Part shown: piece after piece, positions 25,901 through 36,418 of the stretch
Position numbering within the stretch: position 1 is the stretch's first letter
Layout of the letters: every line of letters starts with the position of its first letter
Origin: Gordionus sp. m RMFG-2023
Lineage: Eukaryota; Nematomorpha; Gordioida; Chordodea; Parachordodidae
Reading direction: 5' to 3'
Assembly: GCF_954871325.1 (NCBI RefSeq)
Contig: NC_088779.1
Coordinates: 23,066,846-23,130,845, forward strand
Length of the DNA: 64,000 nucleotides
Program-made: the position numbers and the translations under genes
The notes under the pieces: model-generated
Told to the model about the DNA's origin: nothing
The model's input: only the letters and a program-made list of their open reading frames with translations
The model's database searches: none

Positions 25901-28900
25901 TTTATTTATGTATTATATTTTTAATCATATTACAGTGGGTTTTCACTTTTCTAATATTATTTGAGAATTAATTAGTTTTTATAAATAAAATAAATTTTGG
26001 ACAAGTATAAAATATTATCTTTTAGATATTTTAGCTTCAATACTTTTATAAAATTAAACTTTCTCTTAACTTTTTTTTATTTATATAAGTAAAAATATAA
26101 TATTTAATCCGCTAGATGGCGTCTTTATATTTTAAAAAATTATATCATAATATAAAAATAATATTTTTGAATGTGTCTAATTAAATAATAAATGATTTAT
26201 TATGTGGTTAGCCGAGCGATATTTAGTATGGATGATTTATTATGTGGTTAACCCGAGCGATGTTTCTCAGCCGAGCGATATTTAGTAATAAAATGATTTA
26301 TTGTGTGGTTTGCCGAGCGATATTTTCAGCCTAGCGATAAATAGAACCCGTTGGTGATAGCCATTTTTTGTTTCCCATATAAATAAAATAATTTACGTTT
26401 TTAAAAAACATTAGTTTCATTTATTTATAATAGTTATTATATGTGTAACCAACTATCACCAGCTTATTTGTTTCCAACGTGACTTCAAACTGCATTTTAA
26501 TGAATGAATCAAAGATAGAAAAAACTGTGTTTCGAGAAAACAAATCAAAAAAATTAACGTTTTTTTTTTAAATTTTTTTTATTACTACTTACAATCCTTG
26601 TGGATTATATATTTTGCCAATATTTTGTTGAAAATTTTCCATTATATAAATTATTTTTTAATTTGCTCTAAAATAATTAACTTTAATTTATTTTTTTAAA
26701 TATTTTTAAATTTCGAAAAAATGAATTTTAAGCTGGTTTTGTTTTTATTTCGTTTTTTCCCTCTTTGTTTTTTGTTTTAATTTTTTTTACATTTCTAGAA
26801 TGAATACTCTATGTATGTATTGTATGTTATTAGCTACTATGTAATGCGGCCCAACAAAAAAAATTAATAAAATATGATTAGAACTAAAAATAAACAAAAG
26901 ACATTTTATTGTTTTTTTTCAATAATTCAAATCAACGAAATGATCTACGTTTTTATATATATTATGATTCTATAATTCTTCTATTTTAAATTTCATAGCC
27001 TACTTTATCAAGAAATATCAGAAAATATTGTCAGACAATGTTTAATAGATCCTTTCAATTCAGAATCCCTTCATCTCAATCACCTATTCAAAGAATCATG
27101 CAGTCATGGCTATCGTATTAGGATGTTGCAATGCCTTGATGAAGGTAATATTGATATTAACCCAATTGAATTTTAGATGTTATGTATATTAGTAAGTTAG
27201 AATAGGTAAATCTTAATCGTCAGGACAATACGAGACTTAACTCCTAGGGACGATTTAAGAGAGAATACACTAGATGGGACGTTTTGCCAGAGAACGGAGC
27301 ATGTCTTAGCCGGACCTTTGACCTATTTAATCGAAAAATATTAATAAGCATCTTTATCGACCATTACAAAATATTCTTTAAACATTTTTATATATTTAAA
27401 AACACGCATTTTTCACCCTAATTCAAAGTATCTCAAGATTTATGCCAAAATATGACTTCATTGTCACCAGTGGACTTTAAAGATTCTGGACAAAATTTTA
27501 AAAATTTGAATGTCCAAATAAGTTTAATCGGAAGACTTTCTCGTTCATTATCCAATACGGCCGATTTCTTAAATATTTGGGCGGGACTCCAGGGGGGTCT
27601 GAGGTCTGGACCAGCCGCAAATTTAGCTTGGAGACACTCTAACCTTTGTTTTAGCGTAATATTTATAAGATATTATATTTGGTAGCTAGTTGATTCCGCT
27701 AATAATTTATTATAGTGAAAACATTAGAGCAAACGCATTATCGCGAAAAAAAAAAGGATATTATATTAGCTATTACAATATTAAGATTATTTATTACTTT
27801 TTCTCAAAATTTAAATGTTTTGAATAATTGAAAAAAATTATATATAGGTAATGAACCTATATCATTTTTTTAGCCGATTCCTGCATAGTTAACCCACAGT
27901 TTATAACTTTACTATGGTTAACTAAATTTTATGGCACCTTGGTAGTTAACTCTAACGAGGTTTACTTTTTACAAATTCAGAACCACCAATTTTACCAAGG
28001 CGTGAAAGCCCTTCAGAAAGAAAGGGCCAGATGGATTGACAGGCCTTTCCACTTGGTTAGGGCCGCAAGGCATTACGCAGCTTCTTCTCAGTGCCTCATA
28101 GGTCTTCAAGTTGCTTCAGCTGAATATGTAAAAAAAAAATTTATTTAATCAAAAAATGAAATTAAAATTTTAAGAATTTGGTTTAAGGAGTATACGAAGG
28201 TTGGGATAACATTCTGATTATTCTAAGCAGACGTATATCGTAAAAAAACACTAAGCACTGACGCGTGAGATACTATATTTTTCCCTTAGCTAAGAAAAAT
28301 TTTAAATCCGAGGCTAAGATAATAATTTATTAGTTAAAAACTATGTTTATCCGTTGATTTTTTTTCCGGCTAAAAATAGAGGAATTACTCTACTATATTT
28401 AGCAGTAAAATAAAGAAGGAGGGGAGGCGTGAAATAGTGAGGGGAAAAAATGAAGCTGAAGGGAAGAAAAAAGAGAAAAGAATGAATGCATTTTTTTTCT
28501 CGATATATGTTTATAATCACTTACATTTATATTTAGAATATTCTTATTGAACCTGATGACTCTAACCATTTATTCGTTCCTTTATATAAGATAGTCAGGG
28601 TAGAAGCACCTGCTAGGTAATTCTCAATTTAATCATCAAATATTTTTGTAAATAATTAGAGTTAATCATATTTTTTTAATTAATTAAGATTTTGAAAATG
28701 AATTTTATTTCTAAATACCTTTCTGATAAATTTTTAACCCTTTTCTCATTCGCAGGTAATGCAAATTCGCGGTTTTTTTCGCTGCGAATTCGCGTTAAAT
28801 ATGAATGAGAGGTAACGCGGCGCCTTAGCTCGTTATTTTTTATGGAATTCAAAATAAATAGTGATTTTAGATTAAGAAAATATGAATAGATGTACCCTTT

Positions 28901-31900
28901 ATAGATATCATTTTAGAATTTAGAAATTCTAAAAAGTATATGGTCAAATGATAATCTTTATTACATAAATGTGGGCTTATACACTGTAAACTATAATATA
29001 ATTATTTAATTCAATTTAACCTTTTAAAGTTATATAATATTAAAACATAAATATTCAAATAATATCTTGATACAAATACGATATATAATATTCAAATAAT
29101 ATAATATAAATTTTTTTATTTAATATATAGTTTTCTCACATCAAATATAAAATTGTAGTCCCACCTCGGTTTTTATATAATATTGTTTTATTTTATTTTA
29201 TATTTGATGTGAGAAAACTATATATTAAATAATATAATATTACAATTATGATAACCTTTATTAGATTATAACAATTACCTTATGACAAAATCTATCATTA
29301 ATAAAAACCAAAAAAATAGTGTCCAGGCTTCTATTCTCAAAATTAAGATGAAAAAAAGGTAGAGTTACAATGCAGTTCAAAACCTTTGAAGTAAAGTGGT
29401 CGCTTAAAATGATGAAGGTGAGTTGGATCAATTATAAACGTATTAGGAAATTCAATTAATCCCAAATTTATGTATAAAAATTATATGTTCGGACCAGTAG
29501 ATTCTATCGGGATTCCACTCAGGTCAGATATTGGAAGATGAGTTTATAACATAATTTGTTTTAAGCAACTGCAAAATATTCTAATCTAAACAATGAATAC
29601 GATCTTTGAAGAAAAATATTCGGATCCGATCGAACGAATTTTTGTCCAATAGGATCGGACTCGAAAATTAAGTCCGATGCTGAGGTTTTAGTTCCCGCCA
29701 ATCTTTAAAATAAATGTAAATTTTAAATTGTGACGATAATGTAATATTATTACCCCCCCCCCCCCTCCACACACATATTGCACCCATATATTGCGAAAAC
29801 GAGATATGGGTCTCCTTATCACTTTAAATAAATATTTGCGGCAATATCAGTCATTAGATATAATGTTGGCTAGAAGCCTGCCTTACACCAAGACACATAT
29901 TAGGCATAAAAAACAATATTCAAGAATTTTTAAAAAAATATGGAATGTTTAAATCAAGATAGAGATTGTATTTATTTTTATTTTAAAAAAGCATTTCAAT
30001 AATAAATAAATTTTTAAATTTTATAATACATACATATTGATTACGCCCTATCATGTCAAATTCTATCATAGTTTTTTTTTGTCCTTATTTTATATTTTTA
30101 TTAAAATTATAATTTGGAAAGGGGACAACTTAAAGAACCAAAAATTGGACCCCTTTCTTAAAATTTATAGAAACCAAAACCCGTTCTAACCTGTGATACT
30201 AATTTATGAGTATATTGTTGTTTGAAATTTTGCATACTTTTCATTGTTTATTAAGAAAATTTGAAACAAGAATTTAAGGCCTTTACGTCGAATCTAAGAA
30301 TCCAAAAAACCTCTTTTTAAAATTTTTGGTAATCAGGACCAGAGCACCTTAACAAGAACAGTTACTCTGGTTGAAATAACCCTTTAAAATCCTTGGACGA
30401 AAAATTAAGGGAGTTAAAGTGTTAAAAATTGAAAAATTTTATTTAAAAAAATAGGAATGAAAAAATAATATAGAAGCATTTCCGATCAACTTATTATGTT
30501 CCTTTTTTTTAAAAAAATAAAATAATTTATAAATAAAATAAATACTACTTTAGGCTAGATCTAGCTGGCGGCTGGAGCGATACTCCTCCTATATGTTACG
30601 AAAACTTAATATTACTTGATCCCAGTATGAAGTTTGTTTTTTTTGCATCGTCAAATGATTTTTAAACTTCTTTTTTAAGAAAGATGTTTTTTTAAATTTA
30701 AAAAAAAAATACCATAAAATACATAAGAAAAGAAAGGCATTATTCTTACATCTTTTTTTTAAAATTATAATTTAAATTCTATTTACCCAACTGAATATCC
30801 CCCCCCCCCCTTTTTGCTCCTTATATTTTTCATTGGTAAAAATATTTTGCTAAATAAATAGTTAAAATAAAATAAAAAAACCCAAAGGGAGATTGGTGAT
30901 GATATATTTAGTCAAATTGGAAATCAATTTATCAGTGGAATAGTTTTAAACATGGCGATAAATATAGACGGGCACAAGCCTATAGGTGTTTTAGGAAGGA
31001 GAGTGAATGAACCATCGATCAAAGTTTTTTATATTCTTATAAACAAAACATAGTATTTTATATGTTATACAAAAAGTTTTAATTATATTCCGGATGTCTG
31101 CCCCCGCTTAAGCGGAATTTATGAAAAATTTTGGGTTTATGCAATTACAATTAACCTTGACCTATGGACCACCCCCTGCACTTTTTACCACGTCGAAAAA
31201 ACCGTCTATTAAGTCGAGCCGCTCCAACATACGGCGCGACGTCAATTTTTTTTTAAAAATGATCTTTAATTTATTAATTTTAATAGTTTATTTCATCATT
31301 CATTATAATATTGATTTATTTTTTACATTTAAATATTAAAATTAAATATAAATTTTATTGATTTGGTTTATTGTATGCTGTGTACCTGTTCATAACTACG
31401 AAATAACAACGCTCTCTAGTAATATGTTTATTATTTGTGGTATAGATGAAAGAGAATCTGATAAACTATTTTCACAGTATTTTAATTTTTGATATTTATG
31501 AATTAGCTTTATCTAAGTTTTCTAAATTCTGAAAATTAATTATACAAATTTGAAATTTTACACACACCACTTTAAAATTTTATAAGTATCTAAAACTTAT
31601 TGATTAAAATCGAAATGCAGACACGGAGACCATATTGTAAATAGTAAAGATCCCAAACTTCACGCTCATATTAAGTAAAATAGCTCACGGAAACTCCCAA
31701 TATTAGCTAATTTGCTGGAAAAGTTCTTTGCACACCAGTGAGTACACCTAGCGGATAAATTTTTTATATAGTTATATTAGACCCGTAAATGATGAAATTA
31801 TGTGCACATATAGATTATATAAAAATATATTCAATTATAAATTTCATTTATCAACGACAATCGACTATAAATAAAACCGCCTCTGCCAATTTGTATTTGG

Positions 31901-34900
31901 GCATATAAGGTCATCTAATACATTATTATTAATTGTGGATTGATATTCCCATTCAATTTTAGACCTATAAGTATTCTTTCTTTAACATCATTATCTAAAT
32001 GTCTTTGATTAGGCAGACAATTGTAAATCATTGTTAACACGAATATTTAGTAAAAAAAATTACCAAAAACGTGGTCTTAATATTTAGTCATTAAATTTAA
32101 TACAATTATATATTTATTATCTTTCGATAATCTTCTTTAATTCCTTCAAATTTAAGCCTATATAATATATGCTTATATTTGTATTTGATACAAGGTTTCA
32201 AGGAAATATGTCCTGGCTTTAGTTTTGTATAGATTGATGAAATTATTTTTTTCGAAATCATCAATCCATTTCTCTAACTCGGTTATTGGAATAAAATCTA
32301 CTTTTGTAATCAAGCGATATACATTTTATTGACAAGCGGGGAAATTAGCTTGTCTTGGACGTCGGAATTGATAGGAATTAGTAGGGTATTTGAAGTCTGT
32401 TGAGGGGAATTGCTTTGTATAATGTATATTAGAAGTAGGAATTTAATTTAAATATAAGATTATAAATAATTCTTTATTTTGAAAAAGTAAACTGATAAAT
32501 TTTATAATATACGATCTCTTTTTATATCCAAGGTAAATCTATCATGTAAAAATGTATATCATATAAAATAACGTTATCCAATTTACAAAATATAATGTAC
32601 GATCGCCTTAAACCTTCATTATCTAAAATGAAAAAGTATTTTAATACAATACGAATATATCGTTAAATAGAATATATAGTTACTAAGCCAGACCAAGCCC
32701 ACTTTATTTTCATTATTTAAAATTTCATGAATAGTTATTTTTCAAACTATTGAATTATTTAAATTATAGAGATATTTGAGATATTAGGTTGCATATTGCT
32801 GATATTGTTTGACATAATTTATTATTCTTTTTTAAATATGTTCGTAATTAATAAATGGACAAATATTCTCTTTCCCGCCTTTATATTCAAAAATTAGATA
32901 AATTCACTGATTATTATTTGTTTTAAATTGCGATTTAAATTTTTCAAAAATTTGATTTTTTTTCAACAAAAAAAATTTCCATTTTTGAAGCTGTGATAAT
33001 ATTTTTAGTTTTATATAATTTACAATCTAATATTAAAAAAAAATAATCACAGATAATTATGTCTAACTTACGACCAGAACCTTCCTATGAAGCAAATTTT
33101 TTTGACAGGGATTATGTTTTGGAGCTAAAAGCAGAAAATTTTAAGGAAATTAAATTCGATAGGCAAGAAGATTTCGAGGACATACAGCCACAAAGCTTGG
33201 GTTTTAAAAACAAAATTTATTTTTTTTAAATTGTCCAAAAAAAGAATATCAAAAATAATTTATAAAGGTTAATGATTAGTTAATTTCGTAAATATATATA
33301 TTATATTTATATTAAAATAATAGTATAAAAATCAAAAGGCGCTCATTCTAAAAAACGGAATTGGGACTACAAGTTTTACAAAAAAAAATACGGATAATTA
33401 TAATTTAAAATGGTAATTTGAATATTTTTTTTAAAAAAAATAAAACTCCTTTTGAGTTCTGATCTAAGTGGCTCTTATTTTACCGCCTATATTTTTTTAA
33501 AAACTTTAAAGTTCCCAATTGACATATGTCCAAAGGAAGAGAACCCAATTCCGTTTTATAGAATGAGCGCCTTTTTATTTTAATATAGTTTTTATGCTTT
33601 TATATAAAATAATGTATATATTTATAAATTTAATTATTTTTTTTTTAAATATAATATATTGAAATTAATATTAATCGTGATATTTTATTTATGTATAATG
33701 TCTTAAAAATCCAAGGTTAAAATATTTTTAGGAAAAATATTAACTTTATTTTTTTTATTTATTTTTTAGGCGCCATATTTAAAGCAGCCTTGGTTGCCAC
33801 TAATATCGTAGTTAACAAACCTTCCCATAATAATGCCGATACAAAGAATTCGATAGATTCTAAACATATTCTCTCACATGCTCTGATAGCGAAATTTGGA
33901 GGAGGATTTGAATTTTATTCTTGGTCAACTGTTTCCGAAGGCTCTGGTTAATTTTTTTTTAGCGTTTTATGTTAATATTAATAATTAATAAAAGATATAT
34001 AATTAACCTTCTTAAATCCCAGGTTTTAATTAGTCTTTACAAAAATAAATTTACCAGTTAATATAAAAATAATCGTTTTTAATTTATTTATAAACTTTAT
34101 ACATCTATTTATTTATTTTGCACATCGTTTTAAAGCTTTTAATAATAAAAGCTCCTAGTGGATATTAAGTATTTAATAAAATATATTTAAATCCTTTTTT
34201 AATAGAGTTAATTGATAATAGTAACTAAATTATACTTTAAATTTTATATATTCAGGGTTAGGAACTAGCACAATATTAGCCTCTTGTATCATTGCTTTAT
34301 TATGGACTCTGATTGGGAGAAGTTTCGACAAACAAACCTTATTATACCAGGTTTGTCATGTTATCATATTGAACCATAAATTTGTACAATTTTCTTTTAT
34401 TGATAAATGACCCATTTATGTAGGTTCCTTTAAGTATTTGAACAATTTAATTATTCATTCATTATTTCATAAGTTTTATTTATTTTTTGAAAATTAGGTT
34501 TTGATGCTAGAACAAATACTTACCACGGGTGGTGGTTGGCAAGATCAAATGGGAGGTATTTACGGAGGGATCAAGTTGGGTTTATCCCTTCCAAAATTCC
34601 CATTCATGGTTCACGTTAAATTCTTGCAGCTGGAATATGGATTTATAAAGCAATTAAATGAGAAATTACTCTTGCTATACACTGGTAAATCTAGGCTCGC
34701 TAAGAATATATTACAGGTATAGTATGGCAAATTAGATAAAAATAATAATTAGTGATTTGTAGACTTTAAAAATACAGCATTTTGATCATTGAAAATAAAT
34801 TTAAAGAGACATCTAAAAATATTAATTTATTTAAATGACGACCTTATTATGACTCTTGCTTATCTAATACATATACTGCCTATCCATTTTGACAAAAATA

Positions 34901-36418
34901 GATGTCGCACACCACCCCACTTTCTTTCTACCGAAATAAATTGTACCATATTGATTTAATTAGGTTTTTTAATACAATTATTTAACGTTGCCGGATTTAA
35001 AATAAATATTGTAAACAGCGTTCCGTTATCGGAAACGGTTAATTTACAGAATGGGACCGGAACGTTCCTAAAAAAGATTAATTATTATTTATTTCTATAA
35101 TTAAAAAAAATAAAAATTTCTTGATTCATCTAACAGTTGCATATATTACGTTCTTTTTATTTTCATTTATAAATAAACATTAATCATATTAAACTATTCA
35201 ATAAGCAAAGTAATAATAATTAGCAAACAAATAATAAATTAAAAAATAAAAAGAGGGGTTTTGAAGGATAAGGATATGATTAAATAGAAATGTTTCTAAG
35301 TTCCAAGGATAAAAAAACTTACAAAAAGGATGATATTCTATGAATTATAAAAAAAATTCAAAATCATAAACTTTTTTAGAATACTAAGGATCCAATATAA
35401 AAAATAAACTCCTATCCCGTATGAATTGGCCCAAATCGTATTAGAAGCTCCGTGTAGCCATGCAAGTGTTCAACGTTGTTTTTCGACACTCAAATTTATA
35501 CTAAAGAACCAATATAAATGGTCGATATAATAATTGATTCAATTAATGATTAATTAAAATGTGTGGATTTCAAACAATTTTGATATTTTTATAGGAACGT
35601 TCCAAACGCTGGAATGGAACCGTAAACAGGAACGAAAAATTCCCTTGTTCCGGGTTCCTGGTTGTAAATAATCATCGAAATATTTTTATATTATGGTCTA
35701 GGAGGTGATTAGAAATTGGTACGCGAAAGATAATCAAATACTCAAGAATGTCAAGGATATATGCGCTAACGCTATGAACTGCTACAGGGCTTTAGTTTAC
35801 GGTTAATAGTATTTTCATTTTATATTATTTCGCTCAAATTTTTGGGGTAAAAAAATATTTATGGCTTCTACCTTTTATATTTTATTACTTTTTTAGATGT
35901 TAGAGCCATAGCAGAATTACAATCATTTTTAAATTAATGGCGATGCTATAAATCATTATTTTTTAAATATTACTTTTACATTTTTTTAAACAGGAGATTT
36001 CCATTCCTTTGGTTTGTGCCTAAATATTTACCGATCCCAAAAAAGTGCCATGGCCCCAATGAGTTCCGAACCAAGATCCTTCAAGCGAATTCTCGATTAC
36101 GTTGCCTCTCAGACTCTCGGGTCCTGTTTCTCAGGAGCTGGAGGGGGTGGGTTCTGCTATGCTATCGCCAAAGATTCATACGAAAAGCAAATAATGATAG
36201 ACAATTTGAATAGCTTAAACAATTTAGAATTAGATAAAGCGCCACAATTGGAAAAAGAAAACCTGGATAGTTTACGTAAACTATGTATTTCAAAGAGCAA
36301 ACATCTTAATGGAGATGGAGTAAAAGATGAAAATTTTTATAATGAAGATGTGGAAGATAAAATTTTAGTCTATAAAGTGTCAATCAATACTGATGGGCTA
36401 ACTATCACCGTGATCTGA
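10448..36418 (+). CDS. FCSK: L-fucose kinase (fucokinase), ~23 exons, ~1320 aa
   Basis: Cytosolic salvage enzyme that phosphorylates free L-fucose with ATP to fucose-1-phosphate, the precursor of GDP-fucose. Exons, by similarity to animal FCSK and intron phase: 10448-10535, 10575-10726, 10767-10817, 10860-11139, 11324-11436, 18217-18429, 19429-~19680, 20571-21134, 23200-23295, 24492-24637, 24742-24819, 26999-27144, 27429-27655, 27981-28127, 28537-28616, 30554-30631, 30936-31023, 33053-33200, 33770-33946, 34256-34350, 34498-34716, 35702-35801, 35994-36418. Phases agree at every junction except the exon 7 donor, which lacks GT; the intron 4 and intron 16 boundaries are less certain. The start is the first ATG in a frame matching the family N-terminus. 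The product is longer than human FCSK (about 1,084 aa). An AATAAA at 36593 is a possible poly(A) signal. All recognised transposon insertions lie in introns. Confidence 0.93.
11529..13240 (+). mobile_element. Non-LTR retrotransposon (LINE), 5'-truncated and broken
   Basis: Reverse transcriptase segment with [31 protein letters not shown] and the catalytic box LWYLDDGTL (about 11650-12077), then one TGA in the same frame followed by the expected thumb region ([19 protein letters not shown]). After several frame changes the C-terminal part shows a Cys/His cluster ending [17 protein letters not shown] (about 12955-13025), then [20 protein letters not shown] (about 13108-13170). A C-terminal zinc cluster followed by R-P-D-G and W-D/E is what I associate with LINEs carrying a restriction-like endonuclease; the exact clade is uncertain. 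Same strand as FCSK, in intron 5. No target duplication was found. Confidence 0.8.
13876..13981. repeat. (CTTT)n microsatellite
   Basis: About 26 near-perfect CTTT repeats with only two TTTTT interruptions. The near purity suggests a young, length-variable locus. Confidence 0.97.
14519..14665. repeat. Minisatellite, ~25-bp unit, about 6 copies
   Basis: The unit is TTTTCAAAATAAAATAGGTA plus ACTAT, with small variants. It sits inside the hAT element at 14323-16674. Confidence 0.8.
15098..15325. mobile_element. MITE, 228 bp, hAT-type, nested in hAT
   Basis: Terminal inverted repeats CAGCGTCTACATGA and TCATGTAGACGCTG, with the identical 8-bp duplication AGAGAGCT at 15090-15097 and 15326-15333. 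It has a C-run just inside the right end. It interrupts the transposase coding region of the 14323-16674 element, so it is younger than that insertion. Relatives are at 48405-48760 and about 4895-5330. Confidence 0.92.
18217..23295 (+). CDS. FCSK: FCSK exons 6-9: beta-helix-like middle part
   Basis: Residues ~229-603. Exon 6 has [19 protein letters not shown] and [18 protein letters not shown], matching the family's VPLVSGVVFFS and PPLDACTYLGLDSGA. Exon 7 starts [16 protein letters not shown]. Exon 8 has the hexapeptide-like stretch [14 protein letters not shown] and [13 protein letters not shown]. Exon 9 has [14 protein letters not shown], matching GTYLNVPWSEFFKR. Exon 7 has no GT donor between its last conserved segment ([10 protein letters not shown]) and the TAG at 19681; the frame continues past that TAG as [12 protein letters not shown] to a GT at about 19733, but that would not fit exon 8's phase. 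Exon 8 also carries about 65 residues with no clear human counterpart. Confidence 0.85.
19741..20000. repeat. Degenerate GC-rich MITE-like fragment in FCSK intron 7
   Basis: Two GC-richer islands (TTCGAGTCCTGGTCGGATTC and GACCCGGCCTGCCCG with GCTGGGCCCATTTGCAG) in AT-rich DNA resemble the ends of the GC-rich MITE family. Assignment is tentative. Confidence 0.35.
21965..23118 (+). mobile_element. hAT element, 1154 bp, in FCSK intron 8
   Basis: Ends CAGAGTTGTTAA and TTAACAACTCTG, flanked by identical GTAATTAC (21957-21964 and 23119-23126). Subterminal palindromes built on GTAGC/GCTAC (AGTAGCGAGCTAAC, TAGCGCGCTAC) repeat at both ends. Inside, plus strand: ATG at 22201 ([18 protein letters not shown]), then an open stretch 22449-22778 with [20 protein letters not shown] and a [10 protein letters not shown] segment typical of the N-terminal half of hAT transposases, followed out of frame by VDNWTHNTS. 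The catalytic and dimerisation parts are missing, so it is non-autonomous. The right end is only ~80 bp from FCSK exon 9. Confidence 0.92.
23994..24016. repeat. Solo end of the GC-rich MITE family
   Basis: CAGAGACCTGTAGAGG matches the terminal repeat of the copy at 8719. The rest of the element is not recognisable here. Confidence 0.4.
24492..28616 (+). CDS. FCSK: FCSK exons 10-15: linker to kinase domain
   Basis: Residues ~604-878. Exon 10 has [15 protein letters not shown], matching LPSARLFPVLHPSRE. Exons 10 and 11 join in phase 2 to give [14 protein letters not shown], matching RASWRLSWEQL. Exon 12 has [20 protein letters not shown]. Exon 13 has [13 protein letters not shown] (residues ~782-794), one of the most conserved fucokinase segments. 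Exon 14 has [14 protein letters not shown] and HLVRAARHY (~826-834). Exon 15 has [10 protein letters not shown], the start of the GHMP kinase fold. Intron 10 is only 104 nt. Confidence 0.92.
25777..26349. mobile_element. MITE with GCTCGG-rich inverted ends, FCSK intron 11
   Basis: Inverted ends of about 60 bp: GGGTCTATTTATCGCTCGG ... CCTAGCGATAAATAGAACCC, with repeated TATCGCTCGGTTAACCAC and ACAATAAATCATTTTATT motifs inside. GGTGAT occurs at 25767-25772 and 26353-26358, a likely short target duplication a few bases outside the ends. No coding sequence. Superfamily not determined. Confidence 0.75.
28738..28812. mobile_element. 75-bp palindromic MITE, TAA target duplication
   Basis: Starts CCCTTTTCTCATTCGC and ends ATGAATGAGAGG, with GCGAATTCGCG in the middle, flanked by TAA on both sides (28735-28737 and 28813-28815). 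A three-base TAA duplication fits PIF/Harbinger. Relatives are at 46148-46252 and 62703-62785. It lies in FCSK intron 15. Confidence 0.65.
29118..29230. repeat. Perfect 35-bp inverted repeat (hairpin)
   Basis: Left arm 29118-29152 and right arm 29196-29230 are exact reverse complements (ATAGTTTTCTCACATC / GATGTGAGAAAACTAT core) around a 43-bp spacer. Located in FCSK intron 15. No target duplication was noted. Confidence 0.9.
30554..36418 (+). CDS. FCSK: FCSK exons 16-23: GHMP kinase domain
   Basis: Residues ~878-1320. Exon 16 has AGGWSDTPP. Exon 17 has [13 protein letters not shown], matching LAVRVDGRRPIG. Exons 18 and 19 join in phase 1 as [24 protein letters not shown] then leads to the ATP-binding GHMP motif 2, [13 protein letters not shown] (residues ~1039-1050), split by intron 19. 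Exon 21 has [17 protein letters not shown], then [16 protein letters not shown]. Exon 22 has VIRNWYAK. Exon 23 has GHMP motif 3, [12 protein letters not shown] (~1226-1237), and a C-terminus with a Glu/Asp/Lys-rich insert of about 50 residues before the final [16 protein letters not shown]. The intron 16 boundary was chosen by phase and leaves a few extra residues compared with human. Confidence 0.93.
31800..32345 (-). pseudogene. Possible MULE-like transposase fragment
   Basis: On the minus strand, two coding-like stretches: one near 32180-32310 with [20 protein letters not shown] and one near 31900-32040 with [19 protein letters not shown] followed by NPQLII. The second resembles the segment before the catalytic core in MULE transposases. 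Similarity is weak and the frames are broken. It lies in FCSK intron 17. Confidence 0.35.
33334..33575. mobile_element. MITE, 242 bp, FCSK intron 18
   Basis: Inverted ends of about 33 bp: AAAAGGCGCTCATTCTA ... TAGAATGAGCGCCTTTT, extending inward to ACGGAATTGGG / CCCAATTCCGT. No coding sequence and no clear target duplication. Confidence 0.8.
34977..35672 (+). mobile_element. hAT remnant in FCSK intron 21
   Basis: Contains the dimerisation-domain signature [20 protein letters not shown] followed by STLKFIL on the plus strand (about 35420-35510), as in the C-terminus of hAT transposases. GGAACGTTCC-type motifs recur near both ends (35050-35080 and 35594-35650). Ends resembling ATTATTTAACGTTGCC / GGTTGTAAATAAT are tentative, and no target duplication was found. 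Confidence 0.6.
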
